From NCBI GenBank assembly GCA_963513935.1, contig OY740768.1:13065993-13129992 (forward strand): a stretch of 64,000 nt of DNA, in the 5' to 3' direction. Both the position numbers and the translations under genes were made by a program. The DNA is from Aphrophora alni. Its lineage: Eukaryota; Arthropoda; Insecta; Hemiptera; Aphrophoridae. Numbering within the stretch: the stretch's first letter is position 1; every line of letters starts with the position of its first letter. Under the pieces are notes generated by a model, which ran no database searches, was not told where the DNA came from, and was given only the letters and a program-made list of their open reading frames with translations. This document shows, piece by piece, positions 36,891 through 48,290 of this stretch.

Positions 36891-37648
36891 CCACAACCTG
36901 GAAAACACACATTAGTCAATTTGTCTTAGTTTAAAATTAAACTGTGGTCTAATTTGTCTTTTGGTAATCCGTCAGATTATAGCAGATTTTAAACAGTTAC
37001 CGAAAATTAGTTTTAAAGAGATATTTCTGATACACTTTAAGTCACAACAAAATTAAACTTATCATCATGTTAAGAGAGCAACAGATTTGGTAATATCGTA
37101 TTACTAGGCAAAACAAATCCAAGGAGTTGATTAAAGAACATGCCAGAAGACATATGGACTAAGATCCTAAAGTTACCATAGAAACAAATCAAACAGAAGC
37201 CTTCAATTTTATCATTTTCATATTGAAACGCAATCTGATGTAATAGAAAGGAGTTTTTTCATAAACACCTAAAACTATCATTATTGAATGATTTTCTTTT
37301 CATGCAAATTATTAATAAAAATTCTATTGGAGTAACCTACTGAAATACCTAATTTCAGTATTTGATATACATCAACTAATCCTTTTTCAGGTATCTCTTA
37401 CTTCATACCTAATGCAGTCTCCACAATCGCCCATCATGAAAATAATAACTTCACCAGTATGAGTGATATGTGTTTTGCGTTTTCATATACGTGTTAATTG
37501 TATTTTATAATCCTAATGATGGGCGATTGTATGAAACTGAAGTATGTATAAGATAAGAGATACCAACCAAAAAAAATAGTTCTTCAAAATGTTACGTTGG
37601 TTAGTCGTACCCTAAAATTGAAGTAAGGTTGTCAGAAGTGAGATTATA

Positions 37649-38115
37649 CCGGGTGGCTATAAAGTCCCTTCCCCCATACTTTTGCTATACAATTTACATT
37701 TAAAGTGTTTTTCAATAATACCATTCATTATATAGGTAGAAGCTCTAACTTTTGAGGTATTCTAACATATTGGGAGTTACCTGAGGTCTAAGATATTGGA
37801 GTCAACTTCCGAATTCTTTATTAGAAGATAGTCAAGCGATATGTCGATTAACACTGCCTCCCCCCCCCGAAAACAATGGTGCAAATAAAATTAAAAAGTG
37901 GTGTACCATTTCCAAGAAATCAGTAGGTCCAAGATGTAGAATTCAATTTAAAATTTGTAATGAGACGATAGTTATGCGACATGTCGATTAACACTGCCTT
38001 TTTCCCCTTTTTTCAGGCTAGAGTTTCTACCTATATAATGAATGGTAACATTAAAAAACACTTTAAATATAAATTGTAAAAAAAATAGGGGGGAAGGGAC
38101 TACATAACCATTCTG
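37649..38115. mobile_element. Non-autonomous TIR element, 467 bp, TA-flanked
   Basis: Left end CCGGGTGGCTATAAAGTCCC TTCCCCCATA pairs with the right end in reverse, CAGAATGGTTATGTAGTCCC TTCCCCCCTA. Similarity continues for about 110 bp through TTACATTTAAAGTGTTTTTC and ACCATTCATTATATAGGTAG AA. TA flanks both ends. Inside, ATGTCGATTAACACTGCCT is present twice as a direct repeat (37,850 and 37,980) next to C-rich tracts. No coding capacity. Confidence 0.8.
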
Positions 38116-38617
38116 TATAAAGTAAAACACATCTACTGCAGACATTCAGTGCATGTTATTTTTCCAGATACTAAGTTATTTTATTCTGGTAAAACATTCT
38201 ATAGTTGAACCAATTTTACCCCAAAATAAAGAGAATTTGACTTAAGGGAGAACGTACAACAATCATTCTTTCTATCTGTACAATAATTTCCCACGGCGCC
38301 AGTCTAAAGCGGTGCTTTCACGGTGGGAAATGTTAACAACTTCTACAGATTTAATTTGTTTATCTTTTTAACTAACAACACAAATAATGTAATAGTTTTA
38401 GCTGTCGAACATTTATGCTATGTCGTGTTAGTAGATTTTTTTATTTAAAAAATATTTATTTATTTCGAGACAGAAAATAAATAACCTGACGAGTTAGAGA
38501 AACTGTAATGAGTATTTCTACCTCGAAAGCAAAAAGCGATTGTGATAGGCCTGTATGTCGTTTATAAAAAGAAGGAGAATCCTTTTATTTGAGGGATACA
38601 CTTTCCAGAGGTATAAA

Positions 38618-39250
38618 CCGGGTGTTTCAAAATGAATATGGGGGTTTTAAGGCTTTGTAATATTTATTACATTCAACTTACAATTGTAAATAATACATCA
38701 AATAAAAGAGCAACTCAAACAGTTTTCTTGTACACCTGTGCCCATGCACTGTTTCCTCTGTCTTCCGTTAGAAAGCTCTATTACCAAAGATGGTGTCTAG
38801 TGAACAGAAAGATTTTTTGTTTTAGAGTTCGTAAGGATTCAATTTGTAGTTACAGTGCAACTTGCGTTCCGTATTAAATTCACATGTAATCCTCAAAGTG
38901 ATAATGGCATCCGTAGATGGTACCATCAGTTTGAAGACACCGGTTGCTTTTGCAAAGGAAGAGTACGGGACGACCAAGAGTGATTGAAGAACGAGTGAGA
39001 GAGTCTTTCACGAGTAGCCCCAAGAAATCAGTTAGGAAAGCTAGTCGTGAATTAGCAATTCCAGTGACGTCTGAGTGGAGAGTTTTAAGGAGAGGCTTAC
39101 AACTACGTCCTTATCGTTTGCAGTTATTACAAGCTCTAAAGCCTATAGTCTACTGTTTATTGCCAACTTTGCAAAAGATATGTTGATAAAGGTTTTCTCG
39201 ATCGTGTCGTCCAGAAGAAAATTCGAGATATGACAAAAACACGCCCACAT
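38618..39250 (+). pseudogene. Mariner-type transposase, frameshifted and truncated
   Basis: Begins with a mariner-like end (CCGGGTGTTTCAAAATGAAT). From 38,822 one frame reads LEFVRIQFVVTVQLAFRIKF then NPQSDNGIRRWYHQFEDTGC and FCKG. One missing A near 38,957 shifts to the next frame, which reads STGRPRVIEERVRESFTSSP, KKSVRKASRELAIPVTSEWR and VLRRGLQLRPYRLQLLQALK. These are the two helix-turn-helix modules joined by a GRPRV hinge found at the N-terminus of mariner-family transposases common in insects. Further shifts are needed to read ANFAKDML and GFLDRVV at 39,150-39,215, the lead-in to the first catalytic Asp block. The DDE domain is then lost and no right end was found. Also a shift just before 38,822. 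Dead copy. Confidence 0.75.
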
Positions 39251-41332
39251 ACCAAATCAGATGACAGACAAACATCATTCTTTCTAACTTAATTTAATAA
39301 TTGAATGTACAGTTTATTATCCTCTGCATTCAATCAATTAAATTAAATGCGATATGTTAGTATTGGATTTGGGTTCACATAACTCACACAATCTACCGTA
39401 TTTTCACAAATAACCACACTCAAATCGTACCAACTAATTTCCAATGCACGTTAAACAAAGACTAATTTGTAAATTTAACATTAAAAAATGTTTACCTGTG
39501 GTTGTGATTCAATTGCTGCACAAAAACTGCTTAATCATACCCTCAAGTCAGGAGCATGATTTGTTTACTTAATGCAAGCAGTCGGGAATGTTTCAACTCT
39601 TATATAAAGAACACCTTATGTTGATTATCTTATTCTCCATTGTAGCATCGTTTCCTTTACACAGAAAACCAAATAATCATTAGAGCACCATATTGTAAAT
39701 TATTTGTTACCTAACTACAGTTCTATACACATTGTATAAAAAATAAATAAACCTTGCACATACTTTATAACACTTAAACATAACATACGTTTCCATTTTT
39801 TTCAGAAATGGCAGTTCGGGAATCTTTTTTCAATGAGGTAAAAATTAGCTTGTACAAATTTTGGCACGATGGATTGATTATCTCTCAAAACCGTGTGCTG
39901 ACCGTAGATTAAATTTATAGTCAAAAATAATTTGGGGGGATAGAAAAATGTCAGGATCACCACTATTGATGATGCCACTACTTTAACTATTGACGATAAC
40001 AATGAAAGGAGACAGAAACTTCTAATGGAGATTACTGAAAAAATACATAGTTTAGATAACTTTGTAGGTTATGCGTTACAAGACTAGTAACAATAACAAA
40101 TCAACTGTGCATAGACATTGCACAAACTTTCCCCAATCACCCACCACCAAAACAGATCATCACCAAAGTTTTCAATTCAGTAGATGTGAATAAAAAAATA
40201 GACTATTTGTACGATTCGCACCCGCATTTGGATAGTTAATCATCATATATATCACTAAAATATAAATGTAGAAAATATTTTGTTTAATCAATTATTTTAT
40301 AATAACCTCATAGCATATCTCACTAACCAGTATTTATGGGGAAATGGCAGCAAATCTCTTTTTTGGGTCATTTAAGCAAAATTTGATCAACATTATTTGA
40401 GTCTATTTTAATAAATAAAAAAAATTGCGTTTTTTTCTATTATGACAGCTGCCTATAAATTTTGAGTTATTAAAACAATTAATAAGATATTATCAAAATA
40501 TGCACACTGAATTTGATTGAAATCAGTCCACACGTTTGGATTATAGAGCACAGCACATTTTATAGACCAACTTCATTCCAAAAAGTTTTTGAAACTCAAA
40601 ACGGAGTAATTCGATTTTTTTTACCGTTTACATAACTTTCCTCATAGTTAAGTTGATATGTGGAAAAGTAAAAATGCATTTCACATACATTATTAAATCG
40701 TCCTGAGAACAATGGAGTTTCTCCATTTTACTTTGTACACACATTTTAAATATCTGTTTTAATTACTTTGTTTAGCATTTCGTCTGTGTTAGGTTAGGTT
40801 TCAGTTACAGCTAACATTACACCAATCGTAATGAAAACAGGAATAAGGTTTTTATAATTAGAACGGGGGATGCATGTGCAAGGTTTCCTTCTTTTCCGCC
40901 TATAAACAGCAGTCACTCAACACGATTACTGCACCATTCAAAGGCATGAACGCGGTGCTCCAACTGACAAATATACAGTCGTAATCCAGACATAACGAAA
41001 AATCGTGCTAAAAATAAAGATTAAAAAATGTTTAATGAAAAATTAAATCCAAACTAAGGCTTAAACTTTCCCGACGGACGTTTTCATTTAATTAAAATAT
41101 TTTTAAAAAAATCTTCTTTCACTTAAAACTTTTATTTATAGTTATTTGCATTTTTTATAAAATGAGTAACCTTTTGGAGTTACACACAGTTACAAAAATA
41201 TCAAATACGTTACTATTTGAATAAAAGCTACCTTTTTGGTTCTATGGGATTTCTTCTAAAACTTGATATAACTTTGATTTAACCTCTGTACATGTGTCAT
41301 ACAATTAGTCGGATTGTTATCGTTTCCAACAC
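39251..41332. other. AT-rich intergenic DNA, nothing recognised
   Basis: Only isolated TTAGGTTAGG (40,788) and short homopolymers. No gene supported. Confidence 0.4.
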
Positions 41333-41370
41333 CAATCCGCTTCGGTGGCGGATTGGATCACCCGCCACCG
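41333..41370. repeat. Overlapping GC-rich hairpins
   Basis: CAATCCGC (41,333) pairs with GCGGATTG (41,348), and CGGTGGCG (41,343) pairs with CGCCACCG (41,363). The two stems share bases, so they are mutually exclusive folds. GC content is high for this region. Confidence 0.7.
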
Positions 41371-41526
41371 AGGCTCTTCAGTGGTGGGTAAAGGTTTTAC
41401 AGTCAAGGCACGTATTGATTGATATATGTAGCATAATAGTGTTTACCATGATTGTGATCCAAAAAGTATTTTTTTATTTAAATAATCTACATTCTAAATA
41501 AATATATTATTATATCTTAACACAAA

Positions 41527-41527
<1 letters not shown>

Positions 41528-41566
<39 letters not shown>
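41528..41566. repeat. (CA)n microsatellite
   Basis: Perfect run of about 38 bp. Confidence 0.95.
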
Positions 41567-41572
<6 letters not shown>

Positions 41573-43020
41573 ATTTACACAATTTTGTTAGTAAAGTGAA
41601 ACAAAATGGAAGCCAAGAGGTAGGATCAATTGACAGTCCCATGAGAGAAATCACAACAGCTGGAAAGTCTTTATTAGTCATGAACAACATTACGTCAAAC
41701 CTTACTTGTCAACTTTAGTTTGAAATCCAGGAAAGCTTGATTAAATGTCTGCATAAAAATACACTTTAGAAGAAACATTTATCATGTCCAGGACTTGATA
41801 CATTATACCTTAACCCTAAGTGTACTAAGCTACTCAGCTCATGTATATATGCATACATTTAGCAACATCTTTCATGTCATACAACAAACATTATAATATG
41901 TTATATATTACATTACATTCAGTAGAGCGGGTTTTGAATGTGTTTAATGCAATCTGTAACAGCTTATTTAGGTGGAACTGAAATTTAAGCATTTAGGGAT
42001 AAACTTATTTGTGATACAAAAGTTTACATTTAGATATGAGGTTGGGTGGGGAGTTTCCACTGATTCCATTGAATGAAGGGTAATCAATCACACACCTGAA
42101 TATTTAATTTCCTAAGCACTATTTAGTTTAAAAATTTTGTAGCAACGGTTAAACCTACAATCATGTTCGACTCAAGTATAGATCTAATAGGTTGATTTAG
42201 ATAACCTCTTTTTCATTAAAAAATAATAAAAATAAAAAATCTACTCTACATACCAAATTATAAGATAATCGGTCGTACTGAAATTTAAAAACTACTTTTA
42301 CTCTATGATATAAAAATTGATGTTTCGATAAAAAGGGGTTTTCTCTTCCTGCAATGCTGTGTATTAAATCCAATCTAACAACATTCCCTATAAGTAAACG
42401 TTAAAGACTTAATTTAAATTTGTATAATTAACGTTGTCTTGTAAAGTCAGAACAAGAAATAAAGTAGAACTTAATCTCTTAAACAGTACCACCATTCCCT
42501 TCCGTTACTAAATTTCCCTCGATACAGATTAACAAAGTTTTCTCTCAGCGAAGGAAATTTAGAATGTCTTAACATCAATTAATTCCATTGTTTAAATTTT
42601 TGATAATTATTACCAACAAATTAAACATCTCTCACTGACAACACAACAGTTATTAATGTTTTCACTAACTGAAACACTTTAATTTCAATAATTGAAGGAC
42701 TCGTAGTGAAACCTGATTACTAAAGTTAGTATTACAGTTACGGGAACTTACCGTTCGATTACGAGCTCATGTACTGTAGTTGTCAAATAATAAAAGACTT
42801 GAAATATAATAAACCTTTTAATACATAGTTATATACATAAGAGCAACTCTGTCTATTTATAAGGTAATAGGCAAGAACCGCTGTTCCGAATTACCTAAAG
42901 TTTTTTTTCCTATGTAGAAACGTTATCAAATCAAATTTTAATCTATGCTTGATTAATATTAATTGGTTCAGTAATTCCCAAATTACAAAAAATAAGAGCC
43001 TTTAAATTATAATACACAAA
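41567..43020. other. AT-rich intergenic DNA, nothing recognised
   Basis: No gene or repeat supported. Confidence 0.4.
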
Positions 43021-43029
43021 CAGAATTTG

Positions 43030-43780
43030 TTGACATATTTTACGCATTTTCTTCAAATTCGTAGAAAACATATATTATCCAGCTACAAATATGGTGCGTG
43101 ATTAAAATGATAATTCAAACTGAAAATATTTGTTTAAATCTGTTTAATAGTTCTCGAGTTATAACCAATTTTTTTGCTGAAAAGTAGGAAAACCACATTT
43201 TTTGACACAATGTACACAATTTTATAAAAAAAATTTAATGACAACATATGTACTGTCAGTGACAAAATTGGTATATAATTTAAACGCTAGTTGAAACTGA
43301 GAACGTTTTAAACATTTCTTGCTACCATTAAAATGAAAAACCATATTCTCGTTTAGAATATGTCGGTATATTTGCAACTATCAAGTGTCAACATCTTGTA
43401 TTTTCTGTCCTAACAAAGAGAGTACGTGAAGTGAATGTTAATTGAAACTGCAAACATTTCAGAATTCGGTGCAATAACTGCACCGAAACTTTTAGTTTCA
43501 GCTAAAAGTTGTAAAATTCACGTTTTACTCATTTTCTTAAATTTTCGGCGACAGTAAATATTATCAGTAACAAAATTAGTACATGATTTACACACTTCTA
43601 AAACCTTCTACAAACCGTTACAGTAGTACACAATTAACAATTATTTCCTCGCAAAGGAAATCTACATTCACTTGTATATTTTTTGACATTTCAGCGACAA
43701 AGTACATTTGATCAATAACAAAGTTGGAACAAATTTAAAATAAAATCTTTTGATGTTTGAAAGTTATATGTGGTTTTAGT
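43030..43780. repeat. Highly diverged tandem repeat
   Basis: At least four units carry a core like TTTTC(T/A)..AAATT(T/C)..CGACA(A/G)..ATATT(A)TCAGTAACAAAATT GGTA, near 43,040, 43,230, 43,537 and 43,682. Cores are often followed by AATTGAAACTG.AAACATTT. A single further unit lies at 47,600-47,660. Spacing is irregular (about 145-310 bp), so it is an old array with deletions. Confidence 0.5.
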
Positions 43781-44810
43781 TTGAAAAACAGAGCATTTTA
43801 ATTTAAGTTATGTGTCTCGTATCAAACCAAAGTAACATTTGCTGATCACGTGGCATGTACGCTACACATTCAAGTTCTAGTAATAACCCCTACCTGTTTC
43901 TGATCTCTAAATAGCAAAACTAAAATTATTGTTTACAAAGAGGTTCTCAAACCAAAAACTTTGTGTTGTTTCTTCTCATTTTCTCTTCTTTGGCTTACAT
44001 ATTGTACTTTGTAAAAGGATTAAATAAGTTTAGAGATGTAAAAAAACGTTAATAGATTTAATGTACTAAAATTTCTTGTACTTTATCAATCTATCTTTTA
44101 AAATTATAATCAAGCATCATTGCACAATCCTGAGCTTCACACAAACTATGTAAACCACGCTGGCGGATTCGATGGCAGATGGAATGCACACAAACCCTGA
44201 TTTAACACGGGCGGAGCTATTATGTATATACTAAGCCAATGTGTGGGACTGGTAAACATATTATGGTCTTAGATAAAGTGTATTTCAATGAACGTAAATT
44301 CTTTATTTAATTTAAGAACATAAATTTCCTAAAAGTTTAATTTTCAGACTTTTAGTTTCTAAGCCATAGGAAAAAATCAAGAGAATATAAATTTTTCTAC
44401 ACCTCCCAGACAGTTGTATCCGAAAAACTCAAGGTTAAAATAATCAAATATCAATAAATCGGTCTCACACAATGTGCAAGTGTTAGTGCAAAACTTAAAC
44501 CCCATATTCAGCTACACAAAATAACTCACGTGACCATTTCAACCATTCTGAATAAAGAGAAGAAGAGGGGGAGAGGCGTGAGAAAAAGAAGGGCCGGGGA
44601 TTCATTGAGACATCAGAATGAAAAATGTTAAAATTTAATTAAAACAAAAGTAAACAAAGGTATAAATTAAAAGGGAACAAGTGCATCTAAGTCTTTTTTA
44701 TATATTTTGTAAAATACTAATAAAAGGAAAAGAAACAATTTAATAAAATATAAGTGTAATATAATATATAAGGGGTTTAGTGTTTTCTTTTTTAATAAAT
44801 AATTGTACTT
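43781..44810. other. AT-rich intergenic DNA, nothing recognised
   Basis: A purine-rich GAGAAGAAGAGGGGGAGAGG tract at 44,558 is the only oddity. Confidence 0.4.
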
Positions 44811-44814
44811 TATA

Positions 44815-44852
<38 letters not shown>
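44811..44852. repeat. (TA)n microsatellite
   Basis: TA run of about 42 bp with one ATTT interruption. Confidence 0.95.
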
Positions 44853-44856
<4 letters not shown>

Positions 44857-45369
44857 CTTTCAAAAGAACTGTATCAAAATTTATACATATAAAAAAAAAG
44901 AAGACAGGAACATTAATTTTGTAAGTAAATATATAGAATAATACAAAATATTTGTAAGGTTGCAACAAGGATACATAAATTGTCTTCGGAATTGGCAAAT
45001 GCATATTATATTTTGAAAGAAAGTGTTAAAATAAGAATAGAATTATACAGAAATATATTTAGATAAAGGAAAAACCTAATAAGTAATACCTATAACAATT
45101 TTATAATAGCTTTTGATATTATTATGAAAGCGTGAGCGAAAGTTTTTATAAATAAGAATGTAAGGCATGTCATGTATTTAACTTAAGTTAGGGATAAATA
45201 AAAAACTCAAGTTTATCTCTGAATTTATCATCCCTTATTTATTTTGGCAGTTGTAACAGTACCCCAACTGATGACGAAAACTCGGAGTAATAAAAATTTA
45301 ACTTTTTGAAGTGAAAAATGATTTACTTGAAAGCCTCTATGATAGAATATTTGAATGATGAATAACAAC

Positions 45370-45516
45370 CAGAGAGAGACAGACAGATTGATGTCATTTC
45401 CCCTCTTTGACAGATGTCTCGGAAGTCAAGGAAATTGTTTGTATCAACAATTCACAGCTGATATTATGTATTGCTGTTAGCGGGATGAAAGGTTTCAATG
45501 TTGAAACAAACTGTAC
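45370..45516 (+). repeat. Dispersed repeat D3, copy 2 (plus)
   Basis: Matches 27,463-27,622 in reverse: AGACAGATTGATGTCATTTC, GACAGATGTCTCGGAAGTCA, AGGAAATTGTTTGTATCAAC, AATTCACAGCTGATATT and TGTATTGCTG. Confidence 0.7.
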
Positions 45517-45654
45517 TAAAAAAAAGAAGAAATTACATAAATATTCTCACATATAATATTTTAAAAAACAAATGCTCTTATTTACATTATTAAACGGGAA
45601 ACCATCGCGGTCAAAATCGTTTTAACAAAAACAGAGGACGAAATGCTCCTTAAA

Positions 45655-45860
45655 CCAACAACTTGTCAAATTGAGAAGATAAGGTATTTGAACAGAGATT
45701 TCAGCTCCCGAATACTCTTCAGCGATAGCGTAGGAAGAAAAGAAGAGAACCACAAGATAAACGCGAGAGGAAAAAAGGGATCTAGCCCGCGACTACACGA
45801 CAAAAATTGTAGGTCCAGATTGTGTCCCTCGGCATTGCCATACCGAGGGATCCCCTGAGA
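45655..45860 (+). repeat. Dispersed repeat R1, copy 11
   Basis: CCCGAATACTCTTCAGCGAT, AGCGTAGGAAGAAAAGAAGA, AGGGATCTAGCCCGCGACTA, GTAGGTCCAGATTGTGTCCC, TCGGCATTGCCATACCGAGG GATCCCCTGAG. It has more CpG than the other copies, so it may be younger or differently decayed. A 71-codon frame over it (45,643-45,858) is a by-product of the repeat. Confidence 0.65.
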
Positions 45861-46019
45861 GATAGTGGAAATAAATTATTGACGCCGTATAAAAGTTGGA
45901 ATATCTCTACGAAATTACATGTTACGTCAATATGGTGGTCGAGGTCGGTAAACAGGCGACTACACGCAAAGTAAATACACATCCTATCATAACAGCCCAA
46001 CAACTACAACCCAAGTAAT

Positions 46020-46312
46020 TCATATTTTGTATAAATATCTGAATATATTTGTTTTAAATTATTTAGAGACACAGCCACCCTGTCTGTGTTTCAAAATGTA
46101 AATTCTGAAATGTAATCCTGGAATCACAAACTTTCTCCATTTATACTTCAAGGAATATTTATAAATTAATTTCATTACCCTGAATAATGCATTTAAAGGA
46201 CAATTTTAATTTAAATGGGAATATTTTATACGTGACTACATTTTGAAAACTTTATTCAAATCGAGTCGAGTATTTCATATTTTGTATAAAAATCAAAACA
46301 CATTTTTTAATT
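46020..46312 (+). repeat. Repeat D4, copy 1 and start of copy 2
   Basis: Copy 1 (46,020-46,265) runs TTCATATTTTGTATAAATAT, GTTTTAAATTATTTAGAGAC ACAGCC, TGTCTGTGTTTCAAAATGTA, AATTCTGAAATGTAATCCTG, TCTCCATTTATACTTCAAGG AATA and CGTGACTACATTTTGAAAAC. Copy 2 starts at 46,270 with TTTCATATTTTGTATAAAAA, reaches TTTTTTAATTACTTA, and is broken by the piggyBac element. It resumes at 46,957 and, after a second insertion, at 47,469-47,560. Confidence 0.7.
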
Positions 46313-46318
46313 ACTTAA

Positions 46319-46956
46319 CCCCTTAAGTGTTTAATTATGTCGGTTTAAGCCGACGCTACAAATATCGATAAAAAGTGCCGCTGTCGGCTAAAGCCGACGC
46401 TCTTAACTTGCCCTATTCTATTTCGTTCTCTGTCGTAATATTACGTTGTAGTTGCTAGTATTGCCGCTAGATAGTGTTGGCATGCTCTCTAGAGCATAAC
46501 TTATAAAACTACCGCTTTATTTTTGTTCTCTTTGGATCCGCCGTGAACATTATATTTACAAGGAGTCGCGATATGTCCGCAAGGAGCCGCGATACCAGTG
46601 CACGAATGTGATGTTGGGCTGTGTGCTGCCCCATGTTTTAAAATATATCACACCCAAAAAAATTACTAAACATTAGTAAGAAACTGTAAACAATCTTTAT
46701 TGTGTGTACTTTTATTTTGAACAATGGTTTTATTACATTTTACTTTTTTTAAATTGTTAGGTAAATGTATTTTTAATGTATTTGCAGAAATTTTTTTAAT
46801 TATATTAAACATAACATTTATACTTTTGATGTTGCTTATATTTCCTTTTAATGCCTATTTTTTAACTTCCAAGTTAACAAACAATAAAATAATCAAATAA
46901 AAAAAATAGGCATTTTTGGGTTGATTTAGGCAAAAAAAAGAAAACACTTAAAAGTC
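46319..46956 (+). mobile_element. Internally deleted piggyBac element
   Basis: A TTAA (46,315-46,318) is followed by CCCCTTAAGTGTTTAATTAT, the form of a piggyBac left terminal repeat. The right end, AAAACACTTAAAAG (46,942-46,955), is its inverse with substitutions. Between them the only coding part left is the last 30 codons of the transposase. Two subterminal palindromes, TCGGTTTAAGCCGA (46,339) and TCGGCTAAAGCCGA (46,384), and one inverted pair AATGCCTATTTTTTAA / AAAAAATAGGCATT (46,849 and 46,900) lie inside. The flanks are the two halves of a D4 copy, which supports these borders. At 638 bp, most of the roughly 2.5-kb autonomous form is missing. Confidence 0.7.
46581..46669 (+). pseudogene. 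piggyBac transposase cysteine-rich C-terminus, frameshifted
   Basis: From 46,581 the frame reads KEPRYQCT. After a one-base shift it reads CDVGLCAAPCFKIYHT then QKNY and TAA (46,667-46,669). The pattern CxxCxxxxCxxPCFxxYHT is the cysteine-rich DNA-binding domain at the end of piggyBac-group transposases. Upstream in this element there is no room for the DDD catalytic core, so the fragment is left from an internally deleted copy. Confidence 0.75.
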
Positions 46957-47048
46957 TCGGCCACGTTTTCTGTGTTTCGGAAACGAATGTAAATTCTTGA
47001 ACGTAATTCTCAATTCACAAGTTTTCTCTGTTTATATATTAAAGGAAT

Positions 47049-47457
47049 AATATAATAAGTAATAAATTATTTTATATTACCTTATAGATCCGTCATGTGA
47101 CTTTTATTATGTCTTTATTATAAAGACGGGTTTCGGAGACGTATCTCCATCTTCAGTATTATCACTCCGTAGAGGTCGTTAAAACATTAATATCACATAA
47201 ACATTGACACTACATACACAATTAAATAAATACACATATACGTTGATTTTACTATTTTTTCCATGCGCACTGTTTCATGTTTCGCGAACTACTGATATTA
47301 CGGTGAGGCCAAGGTTATCTGACTAATGGTTGATATCATCAGTTTATCTGTAACTCATTGCTGTCTCATATAATGCATTGTCTATAAGGTAATATAAAAT
47401 AATTTATTACTTATTATATTATACTAAGTGACTTGGACACCAAACAATGAACATTAA
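47049..47457. mobile_element. Penelope-like palindromic element with 11-bp target duplication
   Basis: The direct repeat ATTAAAGGAAT is present at 47,038-47,048 and 47,458-47,468. Homology to D4 copy 1 stops at the first and resumes at the second, so both borders are well supported. The inner termini are inverted: ATAATAAGTAATAAATTATT TTATATTACCTTATAGA on the left and TCTATAAGGTAATATAAAAT AATTTATTACTTATTATA on the right. The inside of the left arm holds GGGTTTCGGAGACG..TCTCCATCTTCAG, the reverse of the GAAGATGG...GAAACC motif of the other palindromic elements. No coding region. Confidence 0.7.
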
Positions 47458-47792
47458 ATTAAAGGAATGTTTGTAAATTAAAATGATTTCTCTGAACGTT
47501 TTAAAGATCATTTATGTATTACACGTGATTAAATTTTTCAAACTTTAATCAAACAAAATTTTGGCAGCGATTATAAGGATATCCTAATTTGTCTATAATT
47601 AGTTGGCATTTAAGCGACAACCTAACATTTTATCAATAACAGAGTTGATAGATACTGTATTTGTAAACTAAACTTTATTTAGAATTGAAAGAATTATTAA
47701 AATCGTAATCAGAGTTTTACTTTTTCGTAGAAATAAAGAGGTTTAAATAATTATTGAAAAATGATGAAATAAAAATCAATTCTTACTATACA

Positions 47793-47860
47793 CAGGGTGT
47801 GAATTACACCGCCTATATCCTGAAAGTCTAAATTAAGGGGGAGAATAGGCAATCTGACTA
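47793..47860 (+). repeat. Single TIR-like terminus
   Basis: ACACAGGGTGTGAATTACAC CGCCTATATCCTGAAAG has the CAGGGTGT start typical of Tc1/mariner-type ends. No partner end was found before the Harbinger remnant that follows. Confidence 0.3.
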
Positions 47861-47929
47861 CTCCCAGTAAAAACTTAGCAATGTATTTATTCTAGATTAG
47901 TTTCTACAGAAGTTCTCGGTAGTAGGTTA

Positions 47930-48290
47930 CATAATACATATAGGTTTTGACAACTGTTTAGCCAATTTCTCTTCATCACTAATGAATTCGTTTGCAAAAT
48001 TACTTGCGTAACCGTTTGTTTTGTTTTGTCGGGTAAGTTTCGAATTGAATGCTGAACCTATAATTTCGTCATTTTCTCTTCCGCTCTCAAACGCATAAAA
48101 TTATGCAAAACAACTCACGCCTTAACACAATATTGTTTGGAACGTTTAACCTCCCCATTCAATCACTCCAATCGTGTTGTGTCTTTGATGTAAACCGTAC
48201 GAAACCCGTCCCATACGTATTGAATGCTATCGCTTAACGTAGATATACCAAATCTATATGAGTAATGAATACCTGTCAATGTCTTCTCAA
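47930..48290 (-). pseudogene. PIF/Harbinger transposase C-terminus, degenerate
   Basis: On the minus strand, one frame crossing two stops reads KRSKQYCVKA, stop, VVLHNFMRLRAEEKM. A few codons on it reads RNLPDKTKQTVTQ and, after a shift, SNFANEFISDEEKLAKQLSK. The block VKA.VVLHNF(M/L)R followed some 30 residues later by (R)..FA..FIS.EG is the C-terminal end of PIF/Harbinger (HARBI1-type) nucleases, after the last catalytic acidic residue. The text upstream (to 48,477 minus, a 104-codon frame) does not show the expected D..F..L.G.RI block, so the rest is uncertain. Dead copy with at least three lesions. The plus-strand frames here are shadows. Confidence 0.45.

Noticed and set aside
45643..46003. 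71- and 73-codon frames in a GC-richer block
   Set aside because: Explained by repeat R1 copy 11 on one side; the other frame is its antisense.
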